Origin: Scatophagus argus
Taxonomy: Eukaryota; Chordata; Actinopteri; Scatophagidae
Length of the DNA stretch: 64,000 nucleotides
NCBI RefSeq assembly: GCF_020382885.2
Contig: NC_058497.1
Location: forward strand, 22,684,330-22,748,329
Direction: 5' to 3'
The notes beneath the pieces are model-generated. The model did not search any database and was not told the origin of the DNA. It saw only the letters and a list, made by a program, of their open reading frames with translations. Positions within the stretch are counted from its first letter, which is position 1. Each line of letters opens with the position of its first letter. Shown here in pieces: positions 47,501 through 58,900 of this stretch. A program made the translations under genes and the position numbers.

Positions 47501-50500
47501 AGATGGCTGTTACACTGTCACACCACAAGGAGGACCTCTTTCCTCACTCTGCAGGGTCACATCAAGTTTGTTAAAGCTCTAAATATAAAATCTAGATGTT
47601 AAAAAAATTACTGTTCATACACGAGTGCTTTAAAGCCTATAAAAAGAAAAATGGAGGTTCATGCATTTGGAAATTGCAGGATTATGTACGTGTGTTAGTT
47701 TTGCTGCACAGCATATCAGAATATCATTGAATAGTGTACAAACAGTACAAAAAATACTCAGAGGACAGAAAAAAATATTACAACTTAAATTTTAGCTCCT
47801 TTGAAAACAGATTTCATAAGCAGTTTCTACTCCACTGGGGTTGGAGTGGGAAAAAAGTGTTATAAAATATATTGATTTTCTGATTTTAAGGCTACTTACA
47901 AAAGACTGTGGACATCAGCTTCTGTACTTTGGAGTTGACCCCTCCAATTCTGTACAGACCCATTGTGTTTATACCTGCATGGCAACGAAGAAGGAAATTC
48001 AAGAATTGGAACAAGAAACAAAGATCGTGTTTGGTTAAGATTTATGCCGGTGACATATGTTGTCATGTCCCCTGATTAATGAAGCACAGTGTTATTCATG
48101 GTGACAGTCAGCCTGTAGTCAAATCATTAAAAATAAAAAAGCTGGGAGATTTAAATACCTCACCTCTCATCTCCACCAGGTCAATGCATTTCCTTACAAA
48201 GTTAAAGCCCGCTTCATTAAGAAATGCTGTAATACAGGAGGAGAATAGGATTGACACGTCAATTACTTTCAGTTAACCATGTGTCACGTAGGAATAAAAA
48301 GCTCTCCCCCCATGTTTCTGCTCTGACTAATAAGATACAACCCCTGTGCTGGAAGGCTCCACTATGTCAGCTGAGTGGGTGTATGTCAAGTAAATGTGTT
48401 AATGAACAGAGATGGCTATAGGTAACAAAGTATCTGCGTTGATCTGTTTGCATGGTGGGGATTTTATTCCAAGTTTTACAAGACAGGATTTATGCATTTC
48501 AATGATAAAAGTAGTTTAGAAAAATAAAAAAAAAAGAGAAAACACACTTACTCTCCTCCTTTTTGCTTAAAATGGCAGGCAGGTTGTAAATCTAGAGAAA
48601 GTTTACAAAAATCATTATTAAGCTGAGAAATCCTTGGGTTTATATTGAACAAAATCTCAGAAAGAAGACATTTATGTCACAGTTTCTGCTTTGCTTTAAG
48701 CCTGCTGTGCTATTATTAGCACAAGTGGATGATGAGGTCCTGATTTCTTAAAAAGTCTTAACCTCAACCCACCAGAAGGGGGTGTCATTAACAGCCAATA
48801 ATTCAGTTTGGGTATTGTTTGCTTGTCGAACAAACCACCACTAAAAACCATCCTGGCCAAACAGCAGCCGGCACAAAATGAATATTTCAGAAACAAACAG
48901 CCAGAGTTCCTCACCGGCTCCTTGCCATCCATGGCCTCCAGCCACAGTCTTCTGTTGGACTCTGACAGTGCCTGCAGCGTCATAACGCCATGCCTGGAAA
49001 GATTTCAGAGAAAAGCTGGTCTTGGTCTGATCTCATTGCCTTGGGGCCCCCGGACAGAGCATGTTCACAGTGGCTGAGGCCACTATAAAAGGACTAGTGT
49101 GACTAAAATAGCTCATGTGCAGATGCTTGACTTCAAACCGTGCCCCTGCCTTGGTGCTTCACATTCCACTCCCAATTAAATTCTACATGTGCTTAATACC
49201 ACAGTGATTCGTTTTTTTTTTTTTTTAGCACCCAACATGCATAAACCTCCATCTCATCTGCGTTCACAGCAGTTACAGCAGTACACAGCAGTTGTCATGT
49301 CTCACTTCACTGCGTGCTGCAGAGCTTCAGAGCAGTCTGAGCATCATCTGCAGTTCACACACAGCACTGCTACAGGAGGTACTAACCTAATGGTAACAGC
49401 ACGTGAAGATACTGGCTAACAAAAACAAAACCCACCCAGTAGTGACAGTTAGTATTAGCATGGAGCCGTGTAAGGTTGCATGTGTTTAATTATGTGTTAA
49501 TCAATAATATTATTTTTAATGCTAATTTTTTATTTTACCTCTACGAGTATCTTGCCATGCAGATGGTTTTGGATTTATCTGAGCAGGTTTTGAGATATCA
49601 GTCTCTCATATAAAAGTCTCCACCTAAATAAACTGGAGGCAGAAGTAGTGGTGGGTGATAAGGTCCTAAAATAATATCACAATATTTCAGGTTATTCCTG
49701 CAAACTCAAAATAGCTGCCGAGTTCTCCTTGAGGGATTCTTGTCTCTCCTCGTTCTTTTGCTGTTGTGCTGTGCGTAATGGCATTAAAAATTAGACCAAT
49801 ATTACCGTGAACAGTGTGATATGGTGCGTATCTTGGAGGAGGGAATTTCATTTTTAATGCTGACAACATTGAAAACCTTTAAAAAGAATCAACAGCAGCA
49901 TCTCTTTCCAGAAACACTGACCGACTGTCACAGAACTCCCTGTTAACAGCCTTCTTTCAAAGTCCCAATGAAAACTGTTGACGATGAGGTCTGAGGATCA
50001 TCCAGACATGTTTATGATGAATCAAATAACATCCTTCATTGTTCTGAGCACCACAAATGCAGCTCAGCGGAAGTTCGGGAAGACTATCTTCATGCTCATT
50101 CAGTCACTGAGACACATTCATTCTGTCTTTCTCCCTCTCTCTCCATCTTCTCAATCACACGATTAACGGTGTTTACTCTTTCAGTTAAACAGTTTCTGTC
50201 AGGCAATTATGTTGTTGCTGTCAAACGTTAAATCTGTTGTCCTCTCTGCTAATGTACTGTCATTTACATGTCACATGTGAAATCCTTGCAACTCTGTTCC
50301 ACTCATTTGAGCACATCAGAGTCCACTTCAGCTATTCTCTTCACCTCACCACCAGGCTCTGGGCTCCATCAGGGAGGTTTCCTATACCACTCACGACTTT
50401 ACCAACCCCTGAAAATAAGACTCATATTTCCCATCTTTATTGCGCACAAGGCAATAAAAAAATATTATTTGCTGACTCACACATAGGGATGGAGGCAGAT

Positions 50501-53500
50501 GTTTCAGAGGTGGATATCTCAAAATCTGGGCAAATAAAATAGAACTATCTGAACGGCTAAATCAATCTATAGTAATTTGGGTGAACCAACCCTTTAAAAA
50601 TGCGGTTCTGAGCTATTTGGCCTTTTTCTGGCTGGGCTGTAGATGTAACAGCATGTTTATTATAATGAGGATGAATGGATGAGCTTGAAGCCGACTGGAG
50701 CTTGGCCCACATTGTCCTTGTGCTTGGAACAAGCACCTTGGGGCATCGCCGTTTATGATAAATGAGTTGTCCTGCAAATAAACTGCAGTTATTGTCCATG
50801 CTCAGCCATACTCAGCAAGGGTGAGCAGTGCTGGCCCTGCTGGTGCACTGTGATGAGCTAACTTTATCTTCTGAAATACATACCACAACAGTGAGCTCAT
50901 ATCAAGCTCTCATAACGCAACCACTTGATCAGTTCAGCCACTGTTAATCATCTTGCAGCCAAGTTGAAGGTGTTTAATCTTTGGGTAATTCCTTATCCTA
51001 CACCCCAGTACAACATTAAATACAAATCAGTTATGAATGTTCCCATACAGCTAAAAGATTGGAAAATTCTAAATAACCTCAATCAATATATGATTAATAA
51101 TTGATTTGAGCACTTGCAGACAAGAATAAACAATTTAAGAATTTATCTGTGTCCTTTAGCTCATATTAACCAAGAGATGACTGATTTAGTGCAGTAATAA
51201 GGAGGCAACAGTATTTCATCAGACTTGGAGTGAGTAATATGATTAGCAGCACACATGCAGCACATGCAACTGTTCTGAAAGGGCAGCACTGGTCAGTTCA
51301 CATACCGGACTTTACAGAAAAACTGAAGCGGTCTGAAAAGAGTTCCACGACAGATGTCATTTCTACATTGACACGGACACAGAGAAAAGATGGAATGGGT
51401 TCAAAAATAGAGTAATTATCGATGTTGTGGACATACAACAAACAAGAGCTTGGAAGGGAGAGGACTTGACGAACGTGCAGGACACAAACAGAGCTGAAAA
51501 CATCCGGTAAACAGGGAGTCTTTGGAGATGCTAATCAAACATGAACAGATCTCACAATGCTGAGCAGTCCCATGATAACCTGGGTTAACTGCCAGGATCA
51601 GCTGGGGTTTGTTTTCTTCCAACATTGTCACGTTTAGTGATACAAAACAAATTGTGACATGCTAGAGGTGGCGGTAGTCGAATTAAATATCACGTTTTGT
51701 ATGATGTTTTCAGTCCATGTAAGTGATAAAACATTTCTGGGAACATGTAGAGGATTCGCGTAAACACAGACCTCTCCACGACTTCAATATCGAAGCAGAA
51801 ACGCTTGTCGATGGAGTCAGTTTTCCTCCGAATGCAGGACTTCAGCTTGAACACCTCTGGCTGATTCACGACAAGACCATTCTAAAAAATAATGCAATAC
51901 AATAATGAATACAAACTGGAAAGAAAAATGGCAGAAACTGTAACGTCTGTGTGAAACCCTCATCTTTAATTCCTCCCGTTCAAGTGTTTATACAAGTCTG
52001 AAAACAAACTGTCCAGCAGTTAGCTGATCTAATACACAAAGTATGAGATAACTCCAACCTAATTATTTAATCTCTTTAAATTCTCATGTGGTTTTCACTG
52101 ATTTTTAAGCTTAAATGTTTCTGAACGAAGTCAATCTGTTTGGGTGACTGTGTGCAAAACAAGAAACCCGAACTTTTTCCGTCAGAAAGTTTCCTGTTTC
52201 TTGTTATTTGTGGATTTTGTTATCTTTGAACAATTTCTGCCTGCCTTGAGTTAACAAGTCTTTTGTTTCCTGTGCCAAATTCACAGCTCTGTTATCTTGA
52301 CTTTTTTTTCTATTTTTTTCCATCTGGGTTGAATCATTCTTACGCCCCAAGGGGGTTCTTTGTTTCACCCCACACTTTCTCAGTCATTTCTCCGCTTTTA
52401 TCATTTGTATGTGCCACTAAACAAAAGATTTAACTAAGCTAAATTAAACTAAAGTACCTGTTTCCCAGCCGACTTATTTTCAGTGTTGCTCATGGCGAAG
52501 GTCTTGCTGCCTTTCTCATACGTGCAGTAGTGACGTGTCCAAGTGCATCCCAGAGGACCTGGGACAGGAAAATAAAGACGAAAAGGGTGGTCGAGTCAAA
52601 ATATTTTTCTCAGCCTCACGGAGCTCCTGGAAAGACTTCTGAAAATCAATTTGCAATTAAAGCGTGATGAATCAAAAGTTGTTTATCACTGCCGATAGAA
52701 ATCTTCCATTTGGGTATCTCCCCACTTGTTTGAGAGCACATCAAAGTGAATCGGTAAACAGGATGAATTATGAGCTCTGTGTGAGAGGATCTCTTCTGCA
52801 GACTTCTGGGAAAATTCAAGACATGTTTATGGTGATGGATGTAAAGCCATGCACTTATAAGTGAGACGGGGGGTGGGGGGTGGGGGATCAGTGCGCAAGG
52901 GGGTCTGGCCGGCTGGCTGGGAGCCCAGTTAGAAAGACTCACGTTTCTCCTGGACGTACAGGAAGCCTTCCATCGTCCACTGGCCTGGGGGTTTATAGTC
53001 CTGATCTGCAGACCTTATCCTCTTCATCAGCTTCTCCACTTCCTGCTTGGTGCTCACAAAGTTGTTTCGTGTCTGTGCAGAAAATGCCGTTCTGGATTAT
53101 AATTGCATTAACAGAAGAAGTCTTGTTTATAGGAATTTTTTTTCACCTCCAATTTCTCATCTCAAAAATACCCTTTGTTTGCCTACACTGACTAAGATAA
53201 ATGAAGACAAAAGCGTCAAACATCTGACAAATGCTTCATATTTGTGCAGCTGCGTGAGAACACCTGGGGAATAGAATAACTAATAACACATTGACAAAAG
53301 CATTTGGAAATAGCGACAGCATCTAATTCAATCTATCTAATTCACATTAACGTTTTACTGGAAGAATGTACTTGGGTTGATCCAAAATTAGGATATATGC
53401 TCAGCAGATCAGATCCTTAGAATTCTCTAGGCCACGTCTAGCCATGGCCTGGAGGTTGGAGAAGCGGCTTGTGATCGGAGGGTCGCCGGTTCGATTCCCC

Positions 53501-55992
53501 CACCGGACGGAGCAAGGCACTGAACCCCCCAATATGATCCCCGGGCGCCTGATGCTGCCCACTGCTCCTGTGTGTGTTTCACTGCATGTAATTTGCTGGG
53601 TGTTGCATGTGTGTGTTCAACTAAGGATGGGTCAAATGCAGAAGTCAAATTCAGTGTATGTATGTAAAAATATATATACTGCCAATAAAGCTGACTCTTC
53701 TTCTTCTTCTTCTTACATAGCGTAAAAAAACGCGTTTCATTCCCTCTACCAGAGAGCAGCTGAGACAGCCTCACCTTCTCCAGCTCCTATTAGAGCTCTC
53801 TGCATCTGAGGACATGGAGAGAGCGTTGCGGAGTGAAGATCGTCAGGGCAATGGTGCTGAGATTTTGTGTCAGAGAGAAATTTGGGCCTTCGGGCTACAA
53901 GTGGTGAGGTCATGGTGATGGAAAGCGGGGGCATGGCAGCAGCTGGAGCTCTACTCCCAACTCTAACTTTTTTTCTGACACAGTACCATTAAATGGCCTG
54001 CAGTAACTGCTTGCGATACAACACTGTGGAAATATCGATCTTCTGTGCAGCAGAGAATCTCATTTAATCACACAGCTATCCATTTGTGAAAACCCTGCTT
54101 GTTATGGGGGAGTATGATAAGCTGCAGAATCTGATTACGTGGCTGGTTGCCTTTGTGCGCAACTCCTGAGGTGTTGAGACTTACATTCTGTAGGTTGAAC
54201 TGAAGCTGTTGTTTGTATGGTTCAAATTCATGAGCCAGCTCATATCCTTCATGGTAGAACGTAAACAAGCCCTGAAGAAAAGCCAGGAGCTGGAGAGAAA
54301 CAATATTTAAGGGTGATTTACTGAGTTAAGAAACAATACAGAGCTCGATTACAAATCCACATTAGAGAGCACATTGTAAAAAGGTGCACAGTCGATACAT
54401 AATAAGCCCATTTTGAACACCAGAAGCATTAATCACTCTGATAATCACACTATCATTTAATATCACCAAAACATGTCGATTATTTCAACCTTGATTGGAT
54501 TGAATCTGAATACTGTCATTTGCTTTAATTTTGTGCTCAGACTCTAATGTGTATAATGCACAACCTAAACAACTTCTTGTTAAACAGGACGGTACTACTA
54601 AAAAAAAAGGAAAAAAAAGAATTAGCAAAACCAACAAAATTAAATATTTTCATGTCAACACACTGCATATTGCACACGAGATGAAGGCCAGAAAAGAAAA
54701 GTTTCAGAAAGTTGTATTTCGCTGTGGCTGACAGATATTGATCTTATTTCTTTCTGTATAACACACAAACATCCTTAACCACTGTGGAAAAAAGAACTGG
54801 CAGTATTGTTGGAGGAAAAAACTGATCCCATCGCCAGGATGCAAGATCCCACGAACATAAAGCTGCTCTCAGTTCAATCCTCAGACACTACCACTGATTT
54901 TATTTCTCGGATGGGACTTGGTATATCAAATGTTCAAGGATGAACCATCTTATCTGTGCCCAGATTCATCACAGGCAAGGTTGAGCCTTGTCATTTTCTC
55001 CACCACTACCTGAAGATTTACATTTGTGGCCTGAGTTCTCGAGGCCCTGCCAGTGAATGTAAACAAATAGGAGTGGAGGCTTTTAAAACAGCCACTTTGC
55101 TCCCATCTCACGTTTCCAGACATTTAACACACACAGAACTGCACGTTTCCTGGTAGCCTCTCCTCTACAGATGTAACTCACTCCACATATCTATAACCAC
55201 TACTTCCCCCAAATGGGTCGACTACATGATAGAAAATTTGTGATGCTGGTGACAAATGTGTGTGTATGTATATATATACATATATACAGAGAGAGAGAGA
55301 GAGAGAGTGTGACAGAGAAAGATACCTGAGAGAAATGTGTAATTGTGTACAATTGTGACTTGAGGAGAGGAGGCGCCGAGAGGAGGAGACAACAGACACT
55401 TAAAGCTGCTTTCATTAAGTACAAAGATTCTGTGCTATTTTGAGTATATGTCACTTAAACTAATCCTTTAATTGCATGGAGGAAAAAAAGCAGATCAGTT
55501 ACTGCACCTTCATTATGCATTCTGCACTTAACCAGGCACACAAAAATTTAAACCTAAAATTTATCTTACCGGCTCAACAAACTCAAACTTCTTCTTTTCT
55601 TGCACTTCTTGTATTTTGAAAACATACTCGAGGGACGCGTCATAAAAGAGTTGTCTCTCCTTATCAATCTGCGTGTCAGCCTGAGAATGAGCAAACAAAG
55701 CAGGGTCAGCGCCATCACAAAGACAGAGGCCAACCTGGGAGAGCTAATGCTGACATCACCACCTGGAAACTCTGTGTGCTTAAAGAAGCAACGGGCAAAC
55801 AGAAGTGCACAAACAATAGCTTTATTTTCAGGAGACACTCAGCACTATTCAAAGACATGCTGGGGATGAGAAAATTTGTTTTGGTCTTACCTCCTGCAGA
55901 TACGCTTCCTTCTTTTTGGATGACAAGTTGAGGTGTCTCTCGAGCGTGGAGTAGTATTTTTCTGTTTCCTTATCGAATTTCTTCTTACCCTC
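41510..55992 (-). CDS. arhgap42: arhgap42 (GRAF3), Rho GTPase-activating protein (19 coding exons; 5' part outside window)
   Basis: Exons in gene order: 55891-55992, 55570-55680, 54185-54289, 52943-53072, 52458-52558, 51772-51881, 48915-48993, 48552-48591, 48164-48226, 47900-47974, 47103-47187, 46852-46910, 46123-46228, 45708-45867, 45211-45361, 44523-44906, 44042-44198, 42433-42512, 41510-41598; 2,187 bases, 728 residues plus stop. The family stimulates GTP hydrolysis by RhoA; mammalian GRAF3 lowers smooth-muscle contractility. Domain order seen: C-terminal half of the BAR domain, PH domain ([13 protein letters not shown] to [11 protein letters not shown]), RhoGAP domain with arginine finger in GLYRIGG and the [12 protein letters not shown] motif, a Ser/Pro-rich linker, and a C-terminal SH3 ([15 protein letters not shown] to ENYVVFL). 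About 128 N-terminal residues are missing because their exons lie right of the window. ARHGAP10/26 are less likely given sequence and the neighbouring pgr. Confidence 0.95.
42433..42512 (-). CDS. arhgap42: arhgap42 exon: SH3 N-terminal half
   Basis: [20 protein letters not shown] to GAHFSN + G; acceptor TTTATAG, donor GTGAGT. ALYxx-type start of an SH3 fold. Confidence 0.96.
42513..44041 (-). other. arhgap42: arhgap42 intron before the SH3 exons (1.5 kb)
   Basis: The segment that human ARHGAP42 has between GYQRPGSV and AKAMYS was searched for here and not seen. The flanking exons join in phase without it. Confidence 0.75.
44042..44198 (-). CDS. arhgap42: arhgap42 exon: linker before SH3
   Basis: [20 protein letters not shown], then [17 protein letters not shown] and TNGYQRPGS + GT. 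Two overlapping donors (GTGTAA, GTAATG); the latter gives the phase needed by the next exon. Confidence 0.88.
44523..44906 (-). CDS. arhgap42: arhgap42 exon: Ser-rich linker
   Basis: 127 codons, [20 protein letters not shown] to SLKSLHISE + G. Keeps the STPMGS(M/I)[12 protein letters not shown] block of the family; acceptor TGCATAG, donor GTAAGA. Confidence 0.95.
45211..45361 (-). CDS. arhgap42: arhgap42 exon: Pro/Ser linker
   Basis: [20 protein letters not shown], then [18 protein letters not shown]; acceptor CCTTCAG, donor GTGAGT, phase 1. Confidence 0.95.
45708..45867 (-). CDS. arhgap42: arhgap42 exon: end of RhoGAP domain
   Basis: [20 protein letters not shown] then [19 protein letters not shown], with the conserved Asn of NLGVIFGP; acceptor CCTTCAG, donor GTGAGT. 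Confidence 0.97.
46123..46228 (-). CDS. arhgap42: arhgap42 exon: RhoGAP domain
   Basis: [20 protein letters not shown] to LELLIKHLV; acceptor TCCTCAG, donor GTATGT. Confidence 0.96.
46852..46910 (-). CDS. arhgap42: arhgap42 exon: RhoGAP domain
   Basis: [19 protein letters not shown], the EPL(M/I)T motif of RhoGAP domains; acceptor TCCACCAG, donor GTAAGT. Confidence 0.96.
47103..47187 (-). CDS. arhgap42: arhgap42 exon: RhoGAP domain
   Basis: [20 protein letters not shown] to GLKNYL + AG; acceptor CCTATAG, donor GTCAGC. Confidence 0.95.
47900..47974 (-). CDS. arhgap42: arhgap42 exon: RhoGAP arginine finger
   Basis: [20 protein letters not shown]; the Arg of GLYRIGG is the catalytic arginine finger of RhoGAP domains. 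Acceptor CATGCAG, donor GTAAGT. Confidence 0.97.
48164..48226 (-). CDS. arhgap42: arhgap42 exon: start of RhoGAP domain
   Basis: [20 protein letters not shown]; acceptor ATTACAG, donor GTGAGG. Confidence 0.96.
48552..48591 (-). CDS. arhgap42: arhgap42 exon: PH-RhoGAP linker
   Basis: 13 codons, [13 protein letters not shown] + A, matching human IYTLPAIISKKEE; donor GTAAGT. Confidence 0.93.
48915..48993 (-). CDS. arhgap42: arhgap42 exon: end of PH domain
   Basis: [20 protein letters not shown] to MDGKEP; acceptor TTTCCAG, donor GTGAGG. Confidence 0.97.
48994..51771 (-). other. arhgap42: arhgap42 intron in the PH domain (2.8 kb)
   Basis: No exon recognised between the two PH-domain exons, whose phases (2 and 1) join directly. 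Short open frames on both strands show no family resemblance. Confidence 0.85.
51772..51881 (-). CDS. arhgap42: arhgap42 exon: PH domain
   Basis: [20 protein letters not shown] to CFDIEVVE; acceptor TTTTTTAG, donor GTCTGT. Confidence 0.96.
52458..52558 (-). CDS. arhgap42: arhgap42 exon: PH domain
   Basis: [20 protein letters not shown] to NKSAGKQ; acceptor GTCCCAG, donor GTACTT. Confidence 0.95.
52943..53072 (-). CDS. arhgap42: arhgap42 exon: linker and start of PH domain
   Basis: [20 protein letters not shown], then [16 protein letters not shown]; acceptor TGCACAG, donor GTGAGT. Confidence 0.96.
53436..53714 (+). mobile_element. tRNA-derived SINE in arhgap42 intron
   Basis: tRNA-like head with B box GGTTCGATTCC (53488-53498), a body ending GCCAATAAAGCTGACTC and a terminal TTC repeat (53696-53714). 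It is inserted antisense to arhgap42. No target-site duplication was obvious and the left border is approximate. Confidence 0.8.
54185..54289 (-). CDS. arhgap42: arhgap42 exon: end of BAR domain
   Basis: 35 codons, [20 protein letters not shown] to QLQFNLQN; acceptor CTCTCCAG, donor GTAAGT. Confidence 0.97.
55268..55306. repeat. TA/GA compound microsatellite in arhgap42 intron
   Basis: Imperfect TA units followed by about ten GA units. Confidence 0.95.
55570..55680 (-). CDS. arhgap42: arhgap42 exon: BAR domain
   Basis: 37 codons, [20 protein letters not shown] to KKKFEFVEP; acceptor TTCTCAG, donor GTAAGA. Confidence 0.96.
55891..55992 (-). CDS. arhgap42: arhgap42 exon: BAR domain
   Basis: 34 codons, [20 protein letters not shown] to KKKEAYLQE; acceptor GTTTTAG, donor GTAAGA. 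First arhgap42 exon inside the window. Confidence 0.95.
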
Positions 55993-58900
55993 CTAAAACG
56001 GTGCACAACACACATGAAAGGTTTAAACACACAACACAAATGTGTCATGCATTTCTCATGTAGGTGTGTGTGTGATTGAGCTGCCACTAGGTGGAGGTCT
56101 AACTACATTTTCACATGGCGTTTGCCACACGTCATTTAAAGGTCCTGTCTATAGATTATTACAAGTCATCAAAGTGGCAGGTGACCGCATCATGATGAGG
56201 GGACAATGACGGCACAGTCAGTAAATATTTATCAAAAGGGCTTCTGAGAAATACATGCGCTATTATTAACAGTAGCTCAGCAGTGGACACAAGTTCACAG
56301 CAAAAAAAAAAGTGTAAATCATCAACAGCATAATGCATTTGGCACAGTCACAGAACTGGCTGGATTCTGTTTGTATTTTCCTTTCTTGTTATGTTCCACC
56401 TGCAAAGACAAGTCCCAGGATTCAAACAGAGTGCCCCAGAAAGCTCTGAGGAAGGAACAGGAAATGGGCTTTTCATGCCAGATGCCCATCTATAAAGCAT
56501 ATGGACTAAGAGATTGAACATTTCAAACCCCACCACCAAAAAAAAGATCCCCTCTGCAGGCCTTAATCCAACTCTGCCCAAGCAGAGAGAACAGGTCTGT
56601 GTGAGGGCATTCACGTGTCTCATCTGCAAGTCTGACCTCTAAAGCAAGCTTTGCCCACTTAATGCCCATCTCGCTATGCAAACATTCATAAAGGGGCTTG
56701 TGGAGAGACAGACTGGGGGGGAGGGAAAGTGTGAGGAAACGGCCAGTGTAACCAGATCCTGCTTATTTGTTTTCATTCCCATGGCCCTGAAATTTAGCAA
56801 GTCAAATCTACTAGCTACTGATATGACCTAGAACAGTGTTCTGCCTCAGCAACCCCCCACAGCAGTTAAACACACTGGAGGAATTCACCACAAGACACTG
56901 TAACCCTTCTACATAACTATTACAAGTACAGCACAAAAATCAATAGATAATTTCATGTAGTAGCATCTTATTTCCATCTTTCCTGTCATGTCTGACCTGG
57001 GAATGATCTTTTCAGGAGTGGGGAGAAAATCAATTGTGTATATGCCCGCTATTCAGAAACAAAGAGAAAATAAACAGGTGGATATCAAAATAAATACATG
57101 ACGATACCACGCTGATAGGAAATAAATTTCTCTTAAGGAGTGAGTGTTTTTTTGTTAGAGAACAAAAGGGAGCTGACAGTCGGCCATTGTGACTGCTGTT
57201 GATGTGACATCGTTTTGTGAGCACGTATACAACTGAAGCCCTGAGGAAAATACCAACAGGCGTGTGCACACACAGACACACACACACACACACACACACA
57301 CTCGGGATCACAATAAATTAAGAGCTTTAGGTTTAGCTGAGCCCTGCAGTCACAGCAGGAATCTCCCAGCACTGCTGACCAGTGTGAGCATGCCAGAAGA
57401 GTCCTTGTAAAGAAAACCAAAAAACCTCCTTGGTATATCTAGACGAACTCTTTCACACTTACAAAGAGCGGGGAGTGACTCAGAGCTGCAGCGAGTCTGC
57501 GAGGCAGAGGCAGCCTGATTAAGTCACCTGAAGTGTCCTGCTTTGTTTTGATCCATGCAGGACGTGTATAAACCGGTGCTACCGTAATGACACACTCGCA
57601 GTATAAACCAGGTGTTTGTTGGTTTGTCCATGTGGTGTGTGTACTCCCACCCCACCTCCTCCTGGATATGTTTGTGCAATCAGAGTGGAATATGAGAGAT
57701 TTAAATTGCAAAGAGTCTCCTTGAGAGGGGGGAGCAATGCAGGCGAAAGGCTTTGAAGCCCAACACGTGGTGGCAGAGGACATAGATGTGGATAGATACA
57801 TACCCTGAAGCACACAAGTTTCTGACACAAACTAATGCCAGCACCCCAGAATCATCAGCTGGCTGGGAATGAATAAATCCAAAGCACTTCCAAACACACA
57901 TGAACCCACCACTTGGGAGATTTCCTCATCTGATTGCTTTGTTCACCCTCATGAATAAATCATATGCAGGAAGAGAATATTCTGATGCAGATTCCTCTGT
58001 AGTGAAATTTCGAACTGGAAAGTCTCATGTTGCTGTTAAGAGTGCTTTGATGCCAGCTGTAGTATGGGTAAGTTTGCTAATTGCTATTATACCATTGCAG
58101 GGAGAAAATTGACAAGAAAAACTGTGGGCAGGCTTTTCTTCTGGACCAGGTGTTCTCAATTTGCTAAAGACTGGATGCTGAGAACAGGCGTGAAGACAGC
58201 AGGAGAAATATTGGGACGCTGCCGGTACATCGCCAGTTCTGACACTGGCCTAACGGGCCTCAGGGCTGTCATTCCTGAACCTCTCATCACCATGGCAACA
58301 GATGTAAGCAGCAAGGGAGGTCGAATGTGTCTTTGTGTGCATACAGAGGAAAGAAAGCCAGATATTACACACCATCTACACTTCATAACTTCAGTCCAAC
58401 ACCCTGGAATAACACAGACATCACTGACTCGCAAGGCATCACACGGCAGCACATTTCACCACACATTCATTTTAAATGGATTCTCTGAGCAGTCACATGA
58501 AAGGGGAAACTCTGAAACCTATTTCTATGAGCTCATTAGAGAAAGATAATTGGAGCAGGGGTCCAGAATAGCGATTAAATCGCAATAGTCAGGTTATTTT
58601 GATGCTCCATCACACACGAGCTGGTCTCGCTTCCAGGAAGAGACTGAAAGAACAAAAGGTTTGAGCTTGAGTTCAGCTACTTTGCTGCAAAGCCAGAAAT
58701 GTCTCCCTCTTTACCTGAAAACTCACTTCCCGGGGAGACATCACTGACAACAACAAGTTGGCCAATTAACACCAAATAATTGCAAACATCTGCTGCTGAG
58801 GAGTTGAAAAACAAATACCCAGACTTCTGAATAGACCATGTTTGTTGGAGTCAAACTGCAAATAAGCTGTTATCAGTGCCTCAGCTCCCTCTGACACATG

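Noticed and set aside
58064..58549. 161-codon plus-strand frame in the arhgap42 intron
   Set aside because: No domain or family resemblance, low-complexity stretches, and expected as a chance frame in 8 kb of intron.
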